DNA of 64,000 bases from the NCBI GenBank assembly GCA_037178625.1, contig CM074127.1, forward strand, positions 2,046,001 through 2,110,000, written 5' to 3'. The notes under the pieces were generated by a model. That model saw only the letters and a program-made list of their open reading frames with translations. It did no database searches and was not told the DNA's origin. A program made the translations under genes and the position numbers. Of this stretch, positions 9,987-20,666 are shown one piece after another; positions within the stretch are counted from its first letter, which is position 1, and each line of letters opens with the position of its first letter. Source of the DNA: Skeletonema tropicum (Eukaryota; Bacillariophyta; Thalassiosirophyceae; Thalassiosirales; Thalassiosiraceae).

Positions 9987-11197
9987 ATGTCACTCCGAAT
10001 CGAAAACGCCGAAGTGTCCGTTGGATGCCCTCCTCCATCCTCGCCCGAACGTGGCGAGGAGTGGAAGTCTTTCCAGATCCAAATTCATGACTTCGCTAAC
10101 CTCAGCACCACAAAGGAACATTACGTTGAATCGCCAGAATTCACCTGCATTGGACAACAGTGGGTGCTTCGTTTCTACCCTGGCGGCAATATTCATATTG
10201 AAGCGGTCGAAGGACAAGTGTCAACTTACCTCCATCATCTGTCAGAGGGGAGCATCACGACCAGAGTTGGAATAAATATTATTGATAAGTTTGGAGAAGC
10301 AAAGGTAACCCGTACCTCCCCGATAAAGAAAGAATGGATCGGCTTTGACGCAAACTGGGGCTGGATCAATTACATCTCTCGCTCCTTCATCTTGGATGAA
10401 TCCAACGATATTCTGGATAGCAATGGCACGCTGACAGTCGTTGTCTCTATAGAAGAGGAACCGACCACTGCGTTTGTACCACGAAATCCTTTTTTTCAGA
10501 TGATGAAAGGGTTGTTCAATGATGAGACAACAGCCGATGTTTGCTTTGAATTCAGCAGCGTTGACGAGAAAGAAGTAGAGGGAGAGGAGTCTAAGTCGTC
10601 TGTTTCATTGTACGCCCACCGCTTTATTCTTGAGAAATGCGCGCCCACGCTTGCTGACATTTGTGGATCAAATGACAGTGATGGAATCGTAACAGTTTCA
10701 GTCAATGATATCAAGCAAGATATCTTCCGTCATTGCTTTCCTATGTGTACGGAGGCAGCGTCCCAAAAGAAGTACTCAAGACTCATGCGAAAGATGTCAT
10801 CGATGCTGCAAACAAGTATTCCATCGTCAATCTCAAGTTGGAAGCCGAAGCAGCATATGTCGAGAGCACCAAGCTTACTTTTGACAATGCAATGGACAAC
10901 CTATTATATGCGGACTCAATGAACTGCGCACTACTCAAAGAGACGGTCATGACTTTCATGGCAGATAATCATTTTGAGGCCGCTGACAATATCTCTTTCA
11001 CAGATTCCCCTCCGCATTGCGCATCGGATCTCCTCATTGCATTCGGTAGAAGCATCAAGAAAGACGCAAATGAAACAAATGCCGACGAGTTGACTACCCT
11101 TTCAGTGAGTGCTCTCAGAAGGAAGCTTGATTTATTGGGTTTGGAAGTTGATGGGTCTCGTGAGGCAATGATTGAAGCCATCAAGAAAAATTATTGA
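9987..11197 (+). CDS. MATH-BTB-SAP protein with an apparent 1-nt deletion
   Basis: The first frame (from 9987) encodes a MATH domain (about residues 29-155, with HDFANLS, YVESPEF, LRFYPGG and a closing LDSNGTLTVVVSI) and the first half of a BTB/POZ domain (about 168-249). At about 10731-10735 the reading must slip by one base; the +/-1 frame then gives the second half of the BTB domain (LSYVYGGSVP, then a Lys/Ala helix), a BACK-like helical segment and a C-terminal SAP motif (LSVSALRRKLDLLGLEVDG). MATH-BTB proteins are substrate adaptors of CUL3 ubiquitin ligases. One missing base after a His codon accounts for the break. No intron signal lies there, so this is a recent mutation or a sequence error. 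Confidence 0.8.
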
Positions 11198-11344
11198 GTT
11201 GTAAAGCTTACTTGAGCTTTCCTTTTTTGATATTATATCAAGCTGCGCTGCCGCTGGATCGTAGGTCTGGCTTTGCTGTCAAGAATTCTATCCATCGAAT
11301 TCATACTTCAGAGCCGAATAAATAATCTAATTCTTCTATCGATC

Positions 11345-11400
11345 CACACACACACACGCTCACTCTCTCTCTCTATCTCACGCTCACGCTCTCGCTCTCG
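11345..11400. repeat. CA/CT-rich microsatellite
   Basis: A run of CACACACACA followed by CTCTCTCTCT and then CTCACG/CTCTCG hexamer-like repeats, directly before the first satellite array. Confidence 0.8.
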
Positions 11401-13530
11401 GCCATTTAGCGTCTCACGCCTATATTAACGATGATAAACACGATATGAAGGAAGGATGTGCTGCGGGCCAGCCCAAATTGGACCTTCTCAGTTCATCTAC
11501 GATGCAGCAGCATGAGTTCTACCCATGCAATCCGAATGCGCAGTGCGACTGAGGTTCTATAGTATCGTCGTCAAGTATACTGGACCTCTCAGATCAGCTC
11601 CGAGACTGCAGCATGAGTTCTAGAGTCGTAATCCGAATGCGCAGTGCAAATGAGCTTCTAAAGTATTAACGCCAAGTATAATGGGTCATCAAAAGCGTCT
11701 CACGCCTATATTGACGATGATAGAGACGATATGAAGGAAGGATGTGCTGCGGGCCAGCCCAAATTGGACCTTCTCAGGTCATCTACGATGCAGCAGCATC
11801 GCTTCAACTTACACGATCCGACTGCGCAAAGCAAATAAGCTTCTATGGCATTAACGCCAAGTATAATGGGCCATCAAAAGCGTCTCACGCCTATATTGAC
11901 GATGATAGAGACGATATGAAGGAAGGATGTGCTGCGGGCCAGCCCAAATTGGACCTCTCAGATCGGCTAGAGACTGTAGCATCGCTTCACTTACACGATC
12001 CGACTGCGCAGTGCAAATGAGGTTATAGTATCGCCACCAAGTATAATGGGCCATCACAAGCGTCTCACGCCTATATTAACGATGATAGAGACGATATGAA
12101 GGAAGGATGTGCTGCGGGCCAGCCCACACTGGACCTCTCAGATCAGCTCCGAGACTGCAGCATGAGTTCTAGAGTCGCAATCCGAATGAGCAGTGCAAAT
12201 GAGCTTCTATAGTATTAACGCCAAGTATAATGGGCCATCAAAAGCGTCTCACGCCTATATTGACGATGATAGAGACGATATGAATGAAGGATGTGCTGCG
12301 GGCCAGCCCAAATTGGACCTCCTCAGATCAGCTCCGAGACTGTAGCATCGCTTCAACTTACACGATCCGACTGCGCAGTGCCAATGAGCTTCTATGGCAT
12401 TAACGCCAAGTATAATGGGCCATCACAAGCTTCTCATGTCTATATTGACGATGATAGAGACGATATGAAGGAAGGATGTGCTGCGGGCCAGCCCACACTG
12501 GACCTCTCAGATCAGCTCCGAGACTGCAGCATGAGTTCTAGAGTCGCAATCCGAATGAGCAGTGCAAATGAGCTTCTATAGTATTAACGCCAAGTATAAT
12601 GGGCCATCAAAAGCGTCTCACGCCTATATTGACGATGATAGAGACGATATGAAGGAAGGATGTGCTGCGGGCCAGCCCAAATTGGACCTCCTCAGATCAG
12701 CTCCGAGACTGTAGCATCGCTTCAACTTACACGATCCGACTGCGCAGTGCCAATGAGCTTCTATGGCATTAACGCCAAGTATAATGGGCCATCACAAGCT
12801 TCTCATGTCTATATTGACGATGATAGAGACGATATGAAGGAAGGATGTGCTGCGGGCCAGCCCAAATTGGACCTCTTCAGATCATCTACGATGCAGCAGC
12901 ATGAGTTCTACCAATGCAACCCGAATGCGCAGTGCAAATGAGGTTATAGTATCGCCACCAAGTATAATGGGTCATCACAAGCGTCTCATGCCTATATTGA
13001 CGATGATAGAGACGATATGAAGGAAGGATGTGCTGCGGGCCAGCCCAAATTGGACCTTCTCAGATCAGCTCCGAGACTGCAGCATGAGTTCTAGAGTCGT
13101 AATCCGAATGCGCAGTGCCAATGAGTTTTTATGGCATTAACGCCAAGTATAATGGGCCATCACAAGCGTCTCACGCCTATATTGACGATGATAGAGACGA
13201 TATGAAGGAAGGATGTGCTGCGGGCCAGCCCAAATTGGACCTCTCTGATCAGCTCCGAGACTGTAGCATCGCTTCAACTTACACGATCCGACTGCGCAGT
13301 GCAAATGAGCTTCTATGGTATCGCCGCCAAGTTTGATGGGCCGTCACAAGCGTCTCACGCCTATATTGACGATGATAGAGACGATATGAAGGAAGGATGT
13401 GCTGCGGGCCAGCCCAAATTAGACCTCTCAGATCAGCTCCGAGACTGTAGCATCGCTTCAACTTACACGATCCGACTGCGCAGTGCAAATGAGGTTATAG
13501 TATCGCCGCCAAGTATAATGGGCCATAAGA
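11401..13530. repeat. Satellite array 1, about 184-bp units, 11 copies
   Basis: The landmark GCGGGCCAGCCC occurs at 11463, 11749, 11934, 12114, 12298, 12483, 12667, 12852, 13035, 13220 and 13404. The spacings are 286, 185, 180, 184, 185, 184, 185, 183, 185 and 184 bp. Each unit includes GATATGAAGGAAGGATGTG, a CTCCGAGACTG block, GCCAAGTATAATGGG and GCGTCTCACGCCTATATTGA. Some variants come in alternating pairs: the stretch around 12110-12290 is nearly identical to 12480-12660, a two-unit higher-order repeat. The period is 1 modulo 3, so the frames through it are accidental. The unit is homologous to array 3 in the opposite orientation. Confidence 0.95.
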
Positions 13531-14098
13531 ATCGACTCATTGCTATAATTGCAATCCTTGATACGATATATTATAGCATTTTCTGTTTCAAGCCATTCAT
13601 TAGCTTGGAACAAAAGGTCATCTACGAAGTGCAGTATTTTTTGTCAAAGTGCAATCTGACTGCTTAGGGCTAATTTGTTTCATTGGTTTGTAGCTAAGGT
13701 ATTATTGGTTTTCTTAGCATAGTGAAAACTAGCGTTTGATTCGTTATGGTGCTTGAATGTCGCGTTAGCGTTTGTGACGTATTTGCTGAAATAAGTCTTT
13801 CTTGTGTGGCATTAAAAGTTTCGATGATTGCCGCTTGCTTTCGAAGCATGGAACGAGATGTTGATTATGAGCTACCTATCAACTCAACACTACATATCCA
13901 TCGCGAGATCAGATGATGCACACTTACATTACTGACAAAAATGACACGAATTTCATATTATAGGGAAACAAATGCTAATCGTGCCAGCTCTAAATAGATA
14001 TCACGCTAGAAATGGATATCCTCGCGAAGTCGTTGTTTGTCATGTTCTGAGCTGTACAAAATGAACAGGATGTGAAACATCCGTATTCATTGACCACA
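13531..14098. other. AT-rich spacer
   Basis: 568 bp between satellite array 1 and the 3' end of the coiled-coil gene. No ORF, RNA gene or repeat was recognised. Confidence 0.5.
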
Positions 14099-15953
14099 CT
14101 ACTCAGTTTTCCTTCTTCTTTTTCGCAACTTTTTCAGGGTCATTTTGTCCACAGCTACAACCATGGTTCTACGGAACTGTTTTCGAAAGCTAGACCTTTC
14201 TTCTTCCAACTCTTCTAATACGAGACTCTTCTCTTTAGAATTGGACTCCAAACGTCGCAACTCGTCTCGCACAGCCACCAGATTCGAACGAGTTATCCCT
14301 ATCTCATTCAATGCTTGAGTTGTTCGTGCTCGGCTGCTAGCAAGCTCCGCACTCTTCGTGTCCTTGACCCTCCTCAACTCTGTCTCTCCTGCAGTCTTCT
14401 CATCGATCAACTGCTGTGAGAGCTGCCGTGTCAAAGCCTCCATCTCCTGGATCAGTCCTTGCTTCTGTTTGTCTCGTCTGATATCCTCTTGGTCCAATTT
14501 TTGCTTCCCTCTTGCTCTCGCTTTCTTGAGATTGTAAATCTCATTCTCATATTCAGCGTCGTAAAGATCTTGCACAGCTTCTCGCGTCTTAACCGCGTCT
14601 TCCACCGCCTCCAATCTATCATTTCTCTGACTCTGAACAGCTTCCAACTTCTCTTGGTACAGCGCAATTCTATTGTTCTTTGCTGCTTTAATAGCATTAG
14701 CTACCGCTCGATCGGCACGCTCAGTGGCAAGGCGCAGATTGCTTAGTAATTCATTTTCCTTATCAACCAAGCGCTTCTCGTAATCTGTTATGGACTGGTC
14801 AAGTCTTTCTTCCTCTAGGGCCATGTTTTTCTCAAATACAGACTTGGCTACATCCATTTCCTTTGTAAGGTCAGCTTTAGCTTCAGACAGGTTTTGTTCG
14901 TAAAACATTTCTTTTGCCCTGCGTTGATCTTTCAGTTCATCGATACTATTGGTCATCTTTTGTTTCATAGATTCTAACTTCTCTTTCAAATTTGGTACAT
15001 CAGGAGTTGCTTGCTCCTCCTTCTTTAATTCTGCTTCTGCTGAAGGCAGCTCACTCATAAATTGTCTGATCCTACCCTCTAAATCCCAATTGTTGTATTT
15101 TATCGCCTTGCGTTCCGCAAAGGATGCTTTTCTCTCTTCTTCAATTTCCTCCCTTGATTTCTTCCGCATCTCTTCCTCTTCACTTTCTATTTGTTTGAGT
15201 TCTTCATCACGATCTTTACGCGCCGCTTCGGCTTCATCACGGAGGGATTGCAATCGCGATTCTAGTTCGACTATTTCATTTTTGAGGCGTTTCTCAGATT
15301 GTCTGGCTTCATCCTGGATGCTCGATATCTCTGATCTCGTTTTCAGCATGGTTTTGCGCAGATCATCTTGGACACCTTCCAATTGATCAGATAGATCTGT
15401 CATTTCCTCGCTGTAGTGCGTTTACAAATAATGTTTGACATGAAGCACTCTGAATGTTAGGCAAGAGGAAAAATGAAACATGTGCGCATGTGTGGACGAG
15501 AAAGACATACCTTAAAACCCGCTTCTTCCCTGTTATAACACTGTCTTTCTCTGCATCAACAGTTTTCTTTTCGTCAGTTAACCTCGTAACGTCCCCTTTG
15601 GCCTGTTCCTCACGTTGCTTTGCCATGGTCAAGGATTCGGTCAGCTCTGCGAACTGTTTTCGCATGTTGTCCAGCTCAGCAAACACTCTTTCGCCTATTG
15701 ATTCCGGAACAGTTGCAAACGACGTTGTTGATGAATCTGTACCATCTTCACCGTCAGTTGATGCAAACAATGGGGCATAGTCCGTTTGCCGTGGCTGTAA
15801 TAATTGTCCAGGCAAGCTGCTCCCAATAATACGAGGATTAGATGATGACGTGCCGCTCAGATGGAACGACGCCACTTCGACCAACATCATCGAAGATAGG
15901 AAGATAGAAATTGCCATGGCAGTGAAGATTAGCGCTTGTGTCACGCAGGTCAT
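14099..15953 (-). CDS. Plastid-targeted coiled-coil protein, 2 exons
   Basis: Exons 15511-15953 and 14099-15410 join across a 100-nt intron (15411-15510, donor GTATGT, acceptor CACTACAG, splitting a Ser codon) to give 584 residues. A hydrophobic N-terminus (residues 5-28) ends in VAS-F, the diatom plastid motif, followed by a Ser/Pro-rich transit region. From about residue 90 to the end the protein is almost entirely Glu/Lys/Arg/Gln/Leu heptads, a long coiled coil like SMC or filament proteins but without ATPase motifs. The end is very basic (KLRKRRRK). Family unknown; a structural or tethering role in the plastid is inferred. The gene lies between two inverted satellite arrays. Confidence 0.8.
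15411..15510 (-). other. Intron in the coiled-coil gene
   Basis: A 100-nt GT-AG intron (GTATGT...CTACAG). Joining AG to C across it makes a Ser codon and links the presequence exon to the coiled-coil exon in frame. Confidence 0.8.
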
Positions 15954-17229
15954 GGAGAGGGTCTATTAAAACGGTAGGCAGCGCAGCTTGGAGCTGTTGT
16001 TTCCAGCCAAGAAGACAACATCCATCGTTTCATGTATGTTTTTAGATCTTTGTCTTCGATGACGTGACGATGATTCAGCAGAGCGAGGAGAGGGCGGGAA
16101 GGAAGAAGCAGAAGCGAGAAACTTGCAGTGAAGTTTCTGAATGGGAAGAAAGTTTCGAGTACTACGATGGGATAAGCTTTCTCGTGAATTTCCTCTTGTC
16201 CCTCGTCCCTCTTTCCTTGCCTCTCTCTAGAGCTACATACACTTGCTTTTGCTTGCTGTAGCTAGAGTGTCTAGAGTGTAGCTTGTCACGGCTGTCCCAG
16301 GCAAGAATTCGTGAATTTTAGCGATTTTTCTTATTCATTTCAGATGCCCATCTGCTTCAACAAGTTCCGCTCCTGTCCGCCGCCACTTAGAGAAGCCCTC
16401 GCGCAATGGCCAAAAATTCCAAAAAGTTGCTTAACCACGCCCTACTGTGCTCAGAAGAACCATTGCCATTGCTTCCACATCCTGCATTTGCTTAGGCTTT
16501 TTTCATAGTAGCTTCATCAAGTGCAGTCGGACATCCCATAAAAAAAGCCTAAGCAGACTCGGTAATGCAGCTCAACGAAACGATGATGCGTGCGCGAAAC
16601 TTATTAAGGTATTGGAACTTTTGTTGTTCTGGTCGATTGGAGAGTCATGTTGGTACACCATCAACGGAGGCGCAGACGAGAACAGCCTCGCTCGTTGACT
16701 TGGATTCTTTAGGAAGGACGATTAGTATGCTTTCCTTGTCGGCACTTGGCTGGTATCATACACTTGTACGGTCAATCCAGTTACTACTGAGCGTGAGAAG
16801 ATGGAGAAGATACAAATCAATCGAGATGAATGGAACAATTTGATGATTGAATATAAAAGTAATGAGGTGTGAGCCGGCTCAAGTTGATTGGATGAATGAT
16901 TTGATTAAATACTACGAACGTCCTGTTTGAATGGCAGCGGATATACGTGACAAAAACTTTGCCATCGGCTCGTTCTACCGCTCCAAGATATGACAACATG
17001 CAGCGCATTTAAAGTGGCAGTTTTGTTTCTGAGATATAACATTTATTCGCATCAAGCAACTGCGCGAAATTGTCCATATTTGGTTTAACGGGAGGAGGTT
17101 GTGTGTTTGGGGTCTCTAAGCTACTGCAGACGCAACAATTCAACACAAAGTTAACTTCATCAAATCAGACCTGATCGTCAGGATGCAATAGCGTTAGATT
17201 ATTGTGCAAGGCATTTGTGATTCAACAAG
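15954..17229. other. Intergenic region with a 15-bp hairpin
   Basis: About 1.3 kb upstream of the coiled-coil gene. It holds a perfect 15-bp inverted repeat, TGCTTAGGCTTTTTT at 16489-16503 and its complement at 16541-16555, separated by 37 bases. Several small frames (60-92 codons) have no recognisable product. Nothing else was identified. Confidence 0.5.
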
Positions 17230-17850
17230 TTGAAGTGCTCAGACTTCTTCTATATATCAATGTGGACGACATATCAACTCAGACCTAACAAATATCTTAC
17301 AAAGTCCGTACAATCACTATACTACTCAATTTTGGCCAATTTTAATGCCCTCGTAAGGACACATTTAGTGCTTCTATTGTGCAATTCACACATGATTTCA
17401 CAGATTGAAGTAACCAGACCTCTTCTATGCATCCATGTGGATGACATATCAACTCCAACCTCGGGTATGTCATCTGTAGTTCGTATGACACTACGCTACT
17501 CAGTCACAGCCATATCAATAAATGCTCATCAGGACACATTTAATGCTTGTATTGTGTGATGTATCAGTGATATAAGAGGTTTCAATAATCAGGCCTCTTC
17601 TATACATCCATGTGGACGACATATCAACTCCAACCTCGGGTATGTCATCTGTAGCTCGTATATCAATATGCTATTCAATCTTTGTGAAGCCCAATGCCCT
17701 CTTCAAAACACATAATTTGACTATATTGTGTGATGTATTTGTGCTTGTGAACGTTCTAGTCATCAAACCTCCTCTATGCATGCATATAGACAACATATCA
17801 ACTCCAACATCGGATAGGCCATCTGCAGTGTACACAGCAACCTTATAATG
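17230..17850. repeat. Diverged tandem array 2, four units of about 165-185 bp
   Basis: The landmark CATATCAACTC occurs at about 17270, 17445, 17630 and 17794 (spacings 175, 185, 164). It sits within a shared block that includes CTCTTCTAT, CATCCATGTGGA and CAACCTCGGGTATGTCATCTG. Units differ by many substitutions and indels, so the array is older than arrays 1 and 3. A short stretch (CTGTAGTTCGTATGAC) resembles part of the array 3 unit. Confidence 0.85.
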
Positions 17851-17919
17851 ATCGATTTGGGCAACGTGTTAGCTCCGTATTTGACACCATTTTATGCGTC
17901 TAGCATCGTCAATTCAAGC

Positions 17920-19165
17920 AATATCCGCTGCTAGTGGTGCATTATAGTTGGCAACGATAGTACGAAAGGACATACACACGGCTCATGGTAACTACACTTG
18001 TAGCGACGATGTTACAGTCTCGTTTGCGACTTGATGAAGGCCAATTGAGCGTAGAGCTAGCTGTTTGCGACACATTTATGTGTGTAGAAATGTGTAGCGA
18101 CGTGAATATGAGCCTGAGCCGCTGCTAGTGGTGCATTATAGTTGGCAACGATAGTACGAAAGGACATATACACGGCTCATGGTAACTACACTTGTAGCGG
18201 CGATGCTGCAGTCTCGTATGCGACTTGATGAAGGCCAATTGAGCGTAGAGCTAGCTGTTTGCGACACATTTATGTGTGTAGCGACGTGAATATGAGCCTG
18301 AGCCGCTGCTAGTGGTGCATTATAGTTGGCAACGATAGTATAGAAGGAAATGTATACGGCTCATGAGGACTACACTTGTAGCGGCGATGCTGCAGTCTCG
18401 TATGCGACTTGATGAAGGCCAATTGAGCGTAGAGCTAGCTGTTTGCGACACATTTATGTGTGTAGCGACGTGAATATGAGCCTGAGCCGCTGCTAGTGGT
18501 GCATTATAGTTGGCAACGATAGTATAGAAGGAAATGTATACGGCTCATGAGGACTACACTTGTAGCGGCGATGCTGCAGTCTCGTATGCGACTTGATGAA
18601 GGCCAATTGAGCGTAGAGCTAGCTGTTTGCGACACATTTATGTGTGTAGCGACGTGAATATGAGCCTGAGCCGCTGCTAGTGGTGCATTATAGTTGGCAA
18701 CAATAGTATAGAAGGAAATGTATACGGCTCATGAGGACTACACTTGTAGCGGAGATGTTACAGCCTCGTATGCGACTCGATGAATGACGATAGAGCGTAG
18801 AGCCAGCTCCGTCTTTCACCAACTCAATGTGTGCAGCGACGTGAATATGAGCCTGAGCCGCTGCTGGTGGTGCATTATAGTTGGCAACAATAGTATAGAA
18901 GGAAATGTATACGGCTCATGAGGACTACACTTGTAGCGGAGATGTTACAGCCTCGTATGCGACTCGATGAAGGCCAATCGAGCGTAGAGCTAGCTCCGTC
19001 TTTCACCATTACAATGTCTGTAGCGACGTTGATATGAGCCTGAGCCGCTGCTGGTGGTTCATTATAGTTGGCAACGATAGTATAGAAGGAAATGTATACG
19101 GCTCATGAGGACTACACTTGTAGCGGCGATGCTGCAGTCTCTATGCGACTTGATGAAGGCACAGT
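17920..19165. repeat. Satellite array 3, about 184-bp units, 7 copies
   Basis: The landmark CCGCTGCTAG (or CCGCTGCTGG) occurs at 17925, 18119, 18303, 18487, 18671, 18858 and 19045, spacings 194, 184, 184, 184, 187 and 187 bp. Units contain CATTATAGTTGGCAACGATAG, CGGCTCATG, CTACACTTGTAGCGGCGATG, CAGTCTCGTATGCGACT and AGCGTAGAGCTAGCT. The middle units are almost identical, pointing to recent amplification. The last unit is cut at about 19160. Read on the opposite strand, array 1 shares CATTATA-x-TTGGC and, exactly 68 bases later, GATGCT-x-CAGTCTCG, so the two arrays are inverted relatives. Confidence 0.95.
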
Positions 19166-19433
19166 AGAATTCAGTCACGGATTAACCCGTGACTGACTGA
19201 CGGTTTCTGGCGGGAAAGAGGTTGGTAAGGCCGTGTTGTCCCTTGCTTGGTCAGAGGTCAGAGTCATAGTGTGCGGCGGCTTTTGCGGCCAACCAATGCA
19301 CTCTACAGATGATAGTGTTATATGGGTGTTCGGCATCGGTTGTCTCCAGAGAGTTATATTAGTACAATACGTGATTTCATCATTTTAGCTCTCAGTTCTT
19401 CTCTTGCATTGGACTTCGTTGGTACTTTTCTAG

Positions 19434-20453
19434 ATGAAACTCGAACGAAGAGTTATGCGTCGTCGGCGACTGTCATTCTCACAAGCGAGAATAATCCTTG
19501 CAATTTTTGCGTTCGTTATTTTTGTGATTGGGACAAGAACGATTGGGTCAGTGCCAAACGAGGAAAGGCAGCGGATCGTTCATCTTCGGGGCGGCAGCAA
19601 TATTCACAACAAGAATCTAGTGTGGGTGCATTCGGATTCACAGGCATTTAATGAAAGATCTCTTGCCATTCAGGCAACACATCTGATTGTAGTTGCAGGG
19701 CACTCCGTCCTGATTTCAGGTGATGTAGAGAATGCTGCTCGTGATGATTCCGTGTGGTGGCTCTATGATTATCAACGCAATAGAGGTCTTCCACATGCAA
19801 TTGTCTCTCATATCCAGGCTGGTATAAAACTTGCTTTGGAAGATGAAAAGAGTTTACTTGTATTTTCAGGAGGAGAGACGCGATCTCAGACAGGTCCCGA
19901 AACAGAGGGGGGCAGTTATTTTAGAGTGGCCGACGCATTGCAATTGTGGGATGGACGAGATGTATTCAGTAATGATGAAACTATTGCAACTTATGAAGCT
20001 AGCACTGTGCGAGCTCGTACTGCCACGGAAGAATATGCAACTGATTCCTTTGAGAATCTATTGTTCTCCATATGCCGTTTTCGTGAGGTTACTGGGGCAT
20101 ATCCAACAAAAATATCAGTGGTATCATTTACATTTAAACAACAGCGCTTTGAGACACTCCACGCTGGCGCGTTACAATGGGCAAGGAATCGGTTCCACTA
20201 CGTTGGTGTAGACCCACCAGCCTCGACTGGATTTAACTTGAAGGAATCATCAGCGGGAGAGAGAAAGAATAGCTTGGTACCATTTCAAACAGATCCCTAC
20301 GGCTGTCACACAGATATTCTACAACAGAAGAGGAAAGAACGTAATCCATATCAAAGGACAGCTCCATATCCTCTAACCTGTCCTGAAATGAAAGAACTGC
20401 TCAGCTGGTGCGGTCCAGACTTGATACCTAAAAGTCAAGTGCCGTGGGTATAG
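19434..20453 (+). CDS. DUF218-like (SanA/YdcF-type) single-pass membrane protein
   Basis: The 339-residue product starts with Arg-rich MKLERRVMRRRR, followed by one hydrophobic segment (about residues 20-36), a type II signal anchor. The rest matches the eukaryotic DUF218 pattern: LIVVAGHSVL near residue 76, HIQAGIKLALEDEKSLLVFSGG near 125-148, TRSQTGPETEGGSY, then TATEEYATDSFENLLFSICRF and a KISVVSFTFKQQRF strand. Bacterial relatives (SanA, YdcF) act on cell-envelope or SAM-linked chemistry, and the eukaryotic role is unsettled. A likely lumenal enzyme of the ER or Golgi. The start ATG lies 265 bp after satellite array 3. Confidence 0.7.
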   Translation: MKLERRVMRRRRLSFSQARIILAIFAFVIFVIGTRTIGSVPNEERQRIVHLRGGSNIHNKNLVWVHSDSQAFNERSLAIQATHLIVVAGHSVLISGDVENAARDDSVWWLYDYQRNRGLPHAIVSHIQAGIKLALEDEKSLLVFSGGETRSQTGPETEGGSYFRVADALQLWDGRDVFSNDETIATYEASTVRARTATEEYATDSFENLLFSICRFREVTGAYPTKISVVSFTFKQQRFETLHAGALQWARNRFHYVGVDPPASTGFNLKESSAGERKNSLVPFQTDPYGCHTDILQQKRKERNPYQRTAPYPLTCPEMKELLSWCGPDLIPKSQVPWV

Positions 20454-20666
20454 GTGATGAGTGTGGGTAACATATTGTAATTGAAGGAGTTGAAGCAAGA
20501 GAAGTAAGTACTGCATATATAAGTATATACTGTCCATAAACAGGAAAATTGTTGAAGTACATTTTTTTCGATCGAGGAGGTACGACCGTTTTGTGTACTA
20601 ATTCCTACGCTCATTTTGTTGCACCTCGGAATCTTTTTTGAAGAAAGATTCCTGATTTTTAACGCT

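Noticed and set aside
10725..10745. Programmed frameshift in the MATH-BTB gene
   Set aside because: No slippery heptamer or downstream stem was recognised; a single-base loss is simpler.
11742..13667. Several 70-150 codon ORFs sharing peptides such as GINAKYNGPS
   Set aside because: They lie in a 184-bp tandem array whose period is 1 modulo 3, so the frame changes every unit. The recurrent peptides are satellite DNA read in rotating frames.
11401..19165. Regular repeats as a possible CRISPR array
   Set aside because: Units are long (184 bp), nearly identical throughout and lack short repeats with unique spacers or cas genes. They are satellites.
19322..19651. 109-codon ORF overlapping the DUF218-like gene start
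   Set aside because: It is in a different frame from the conserved protein and shows no motif.
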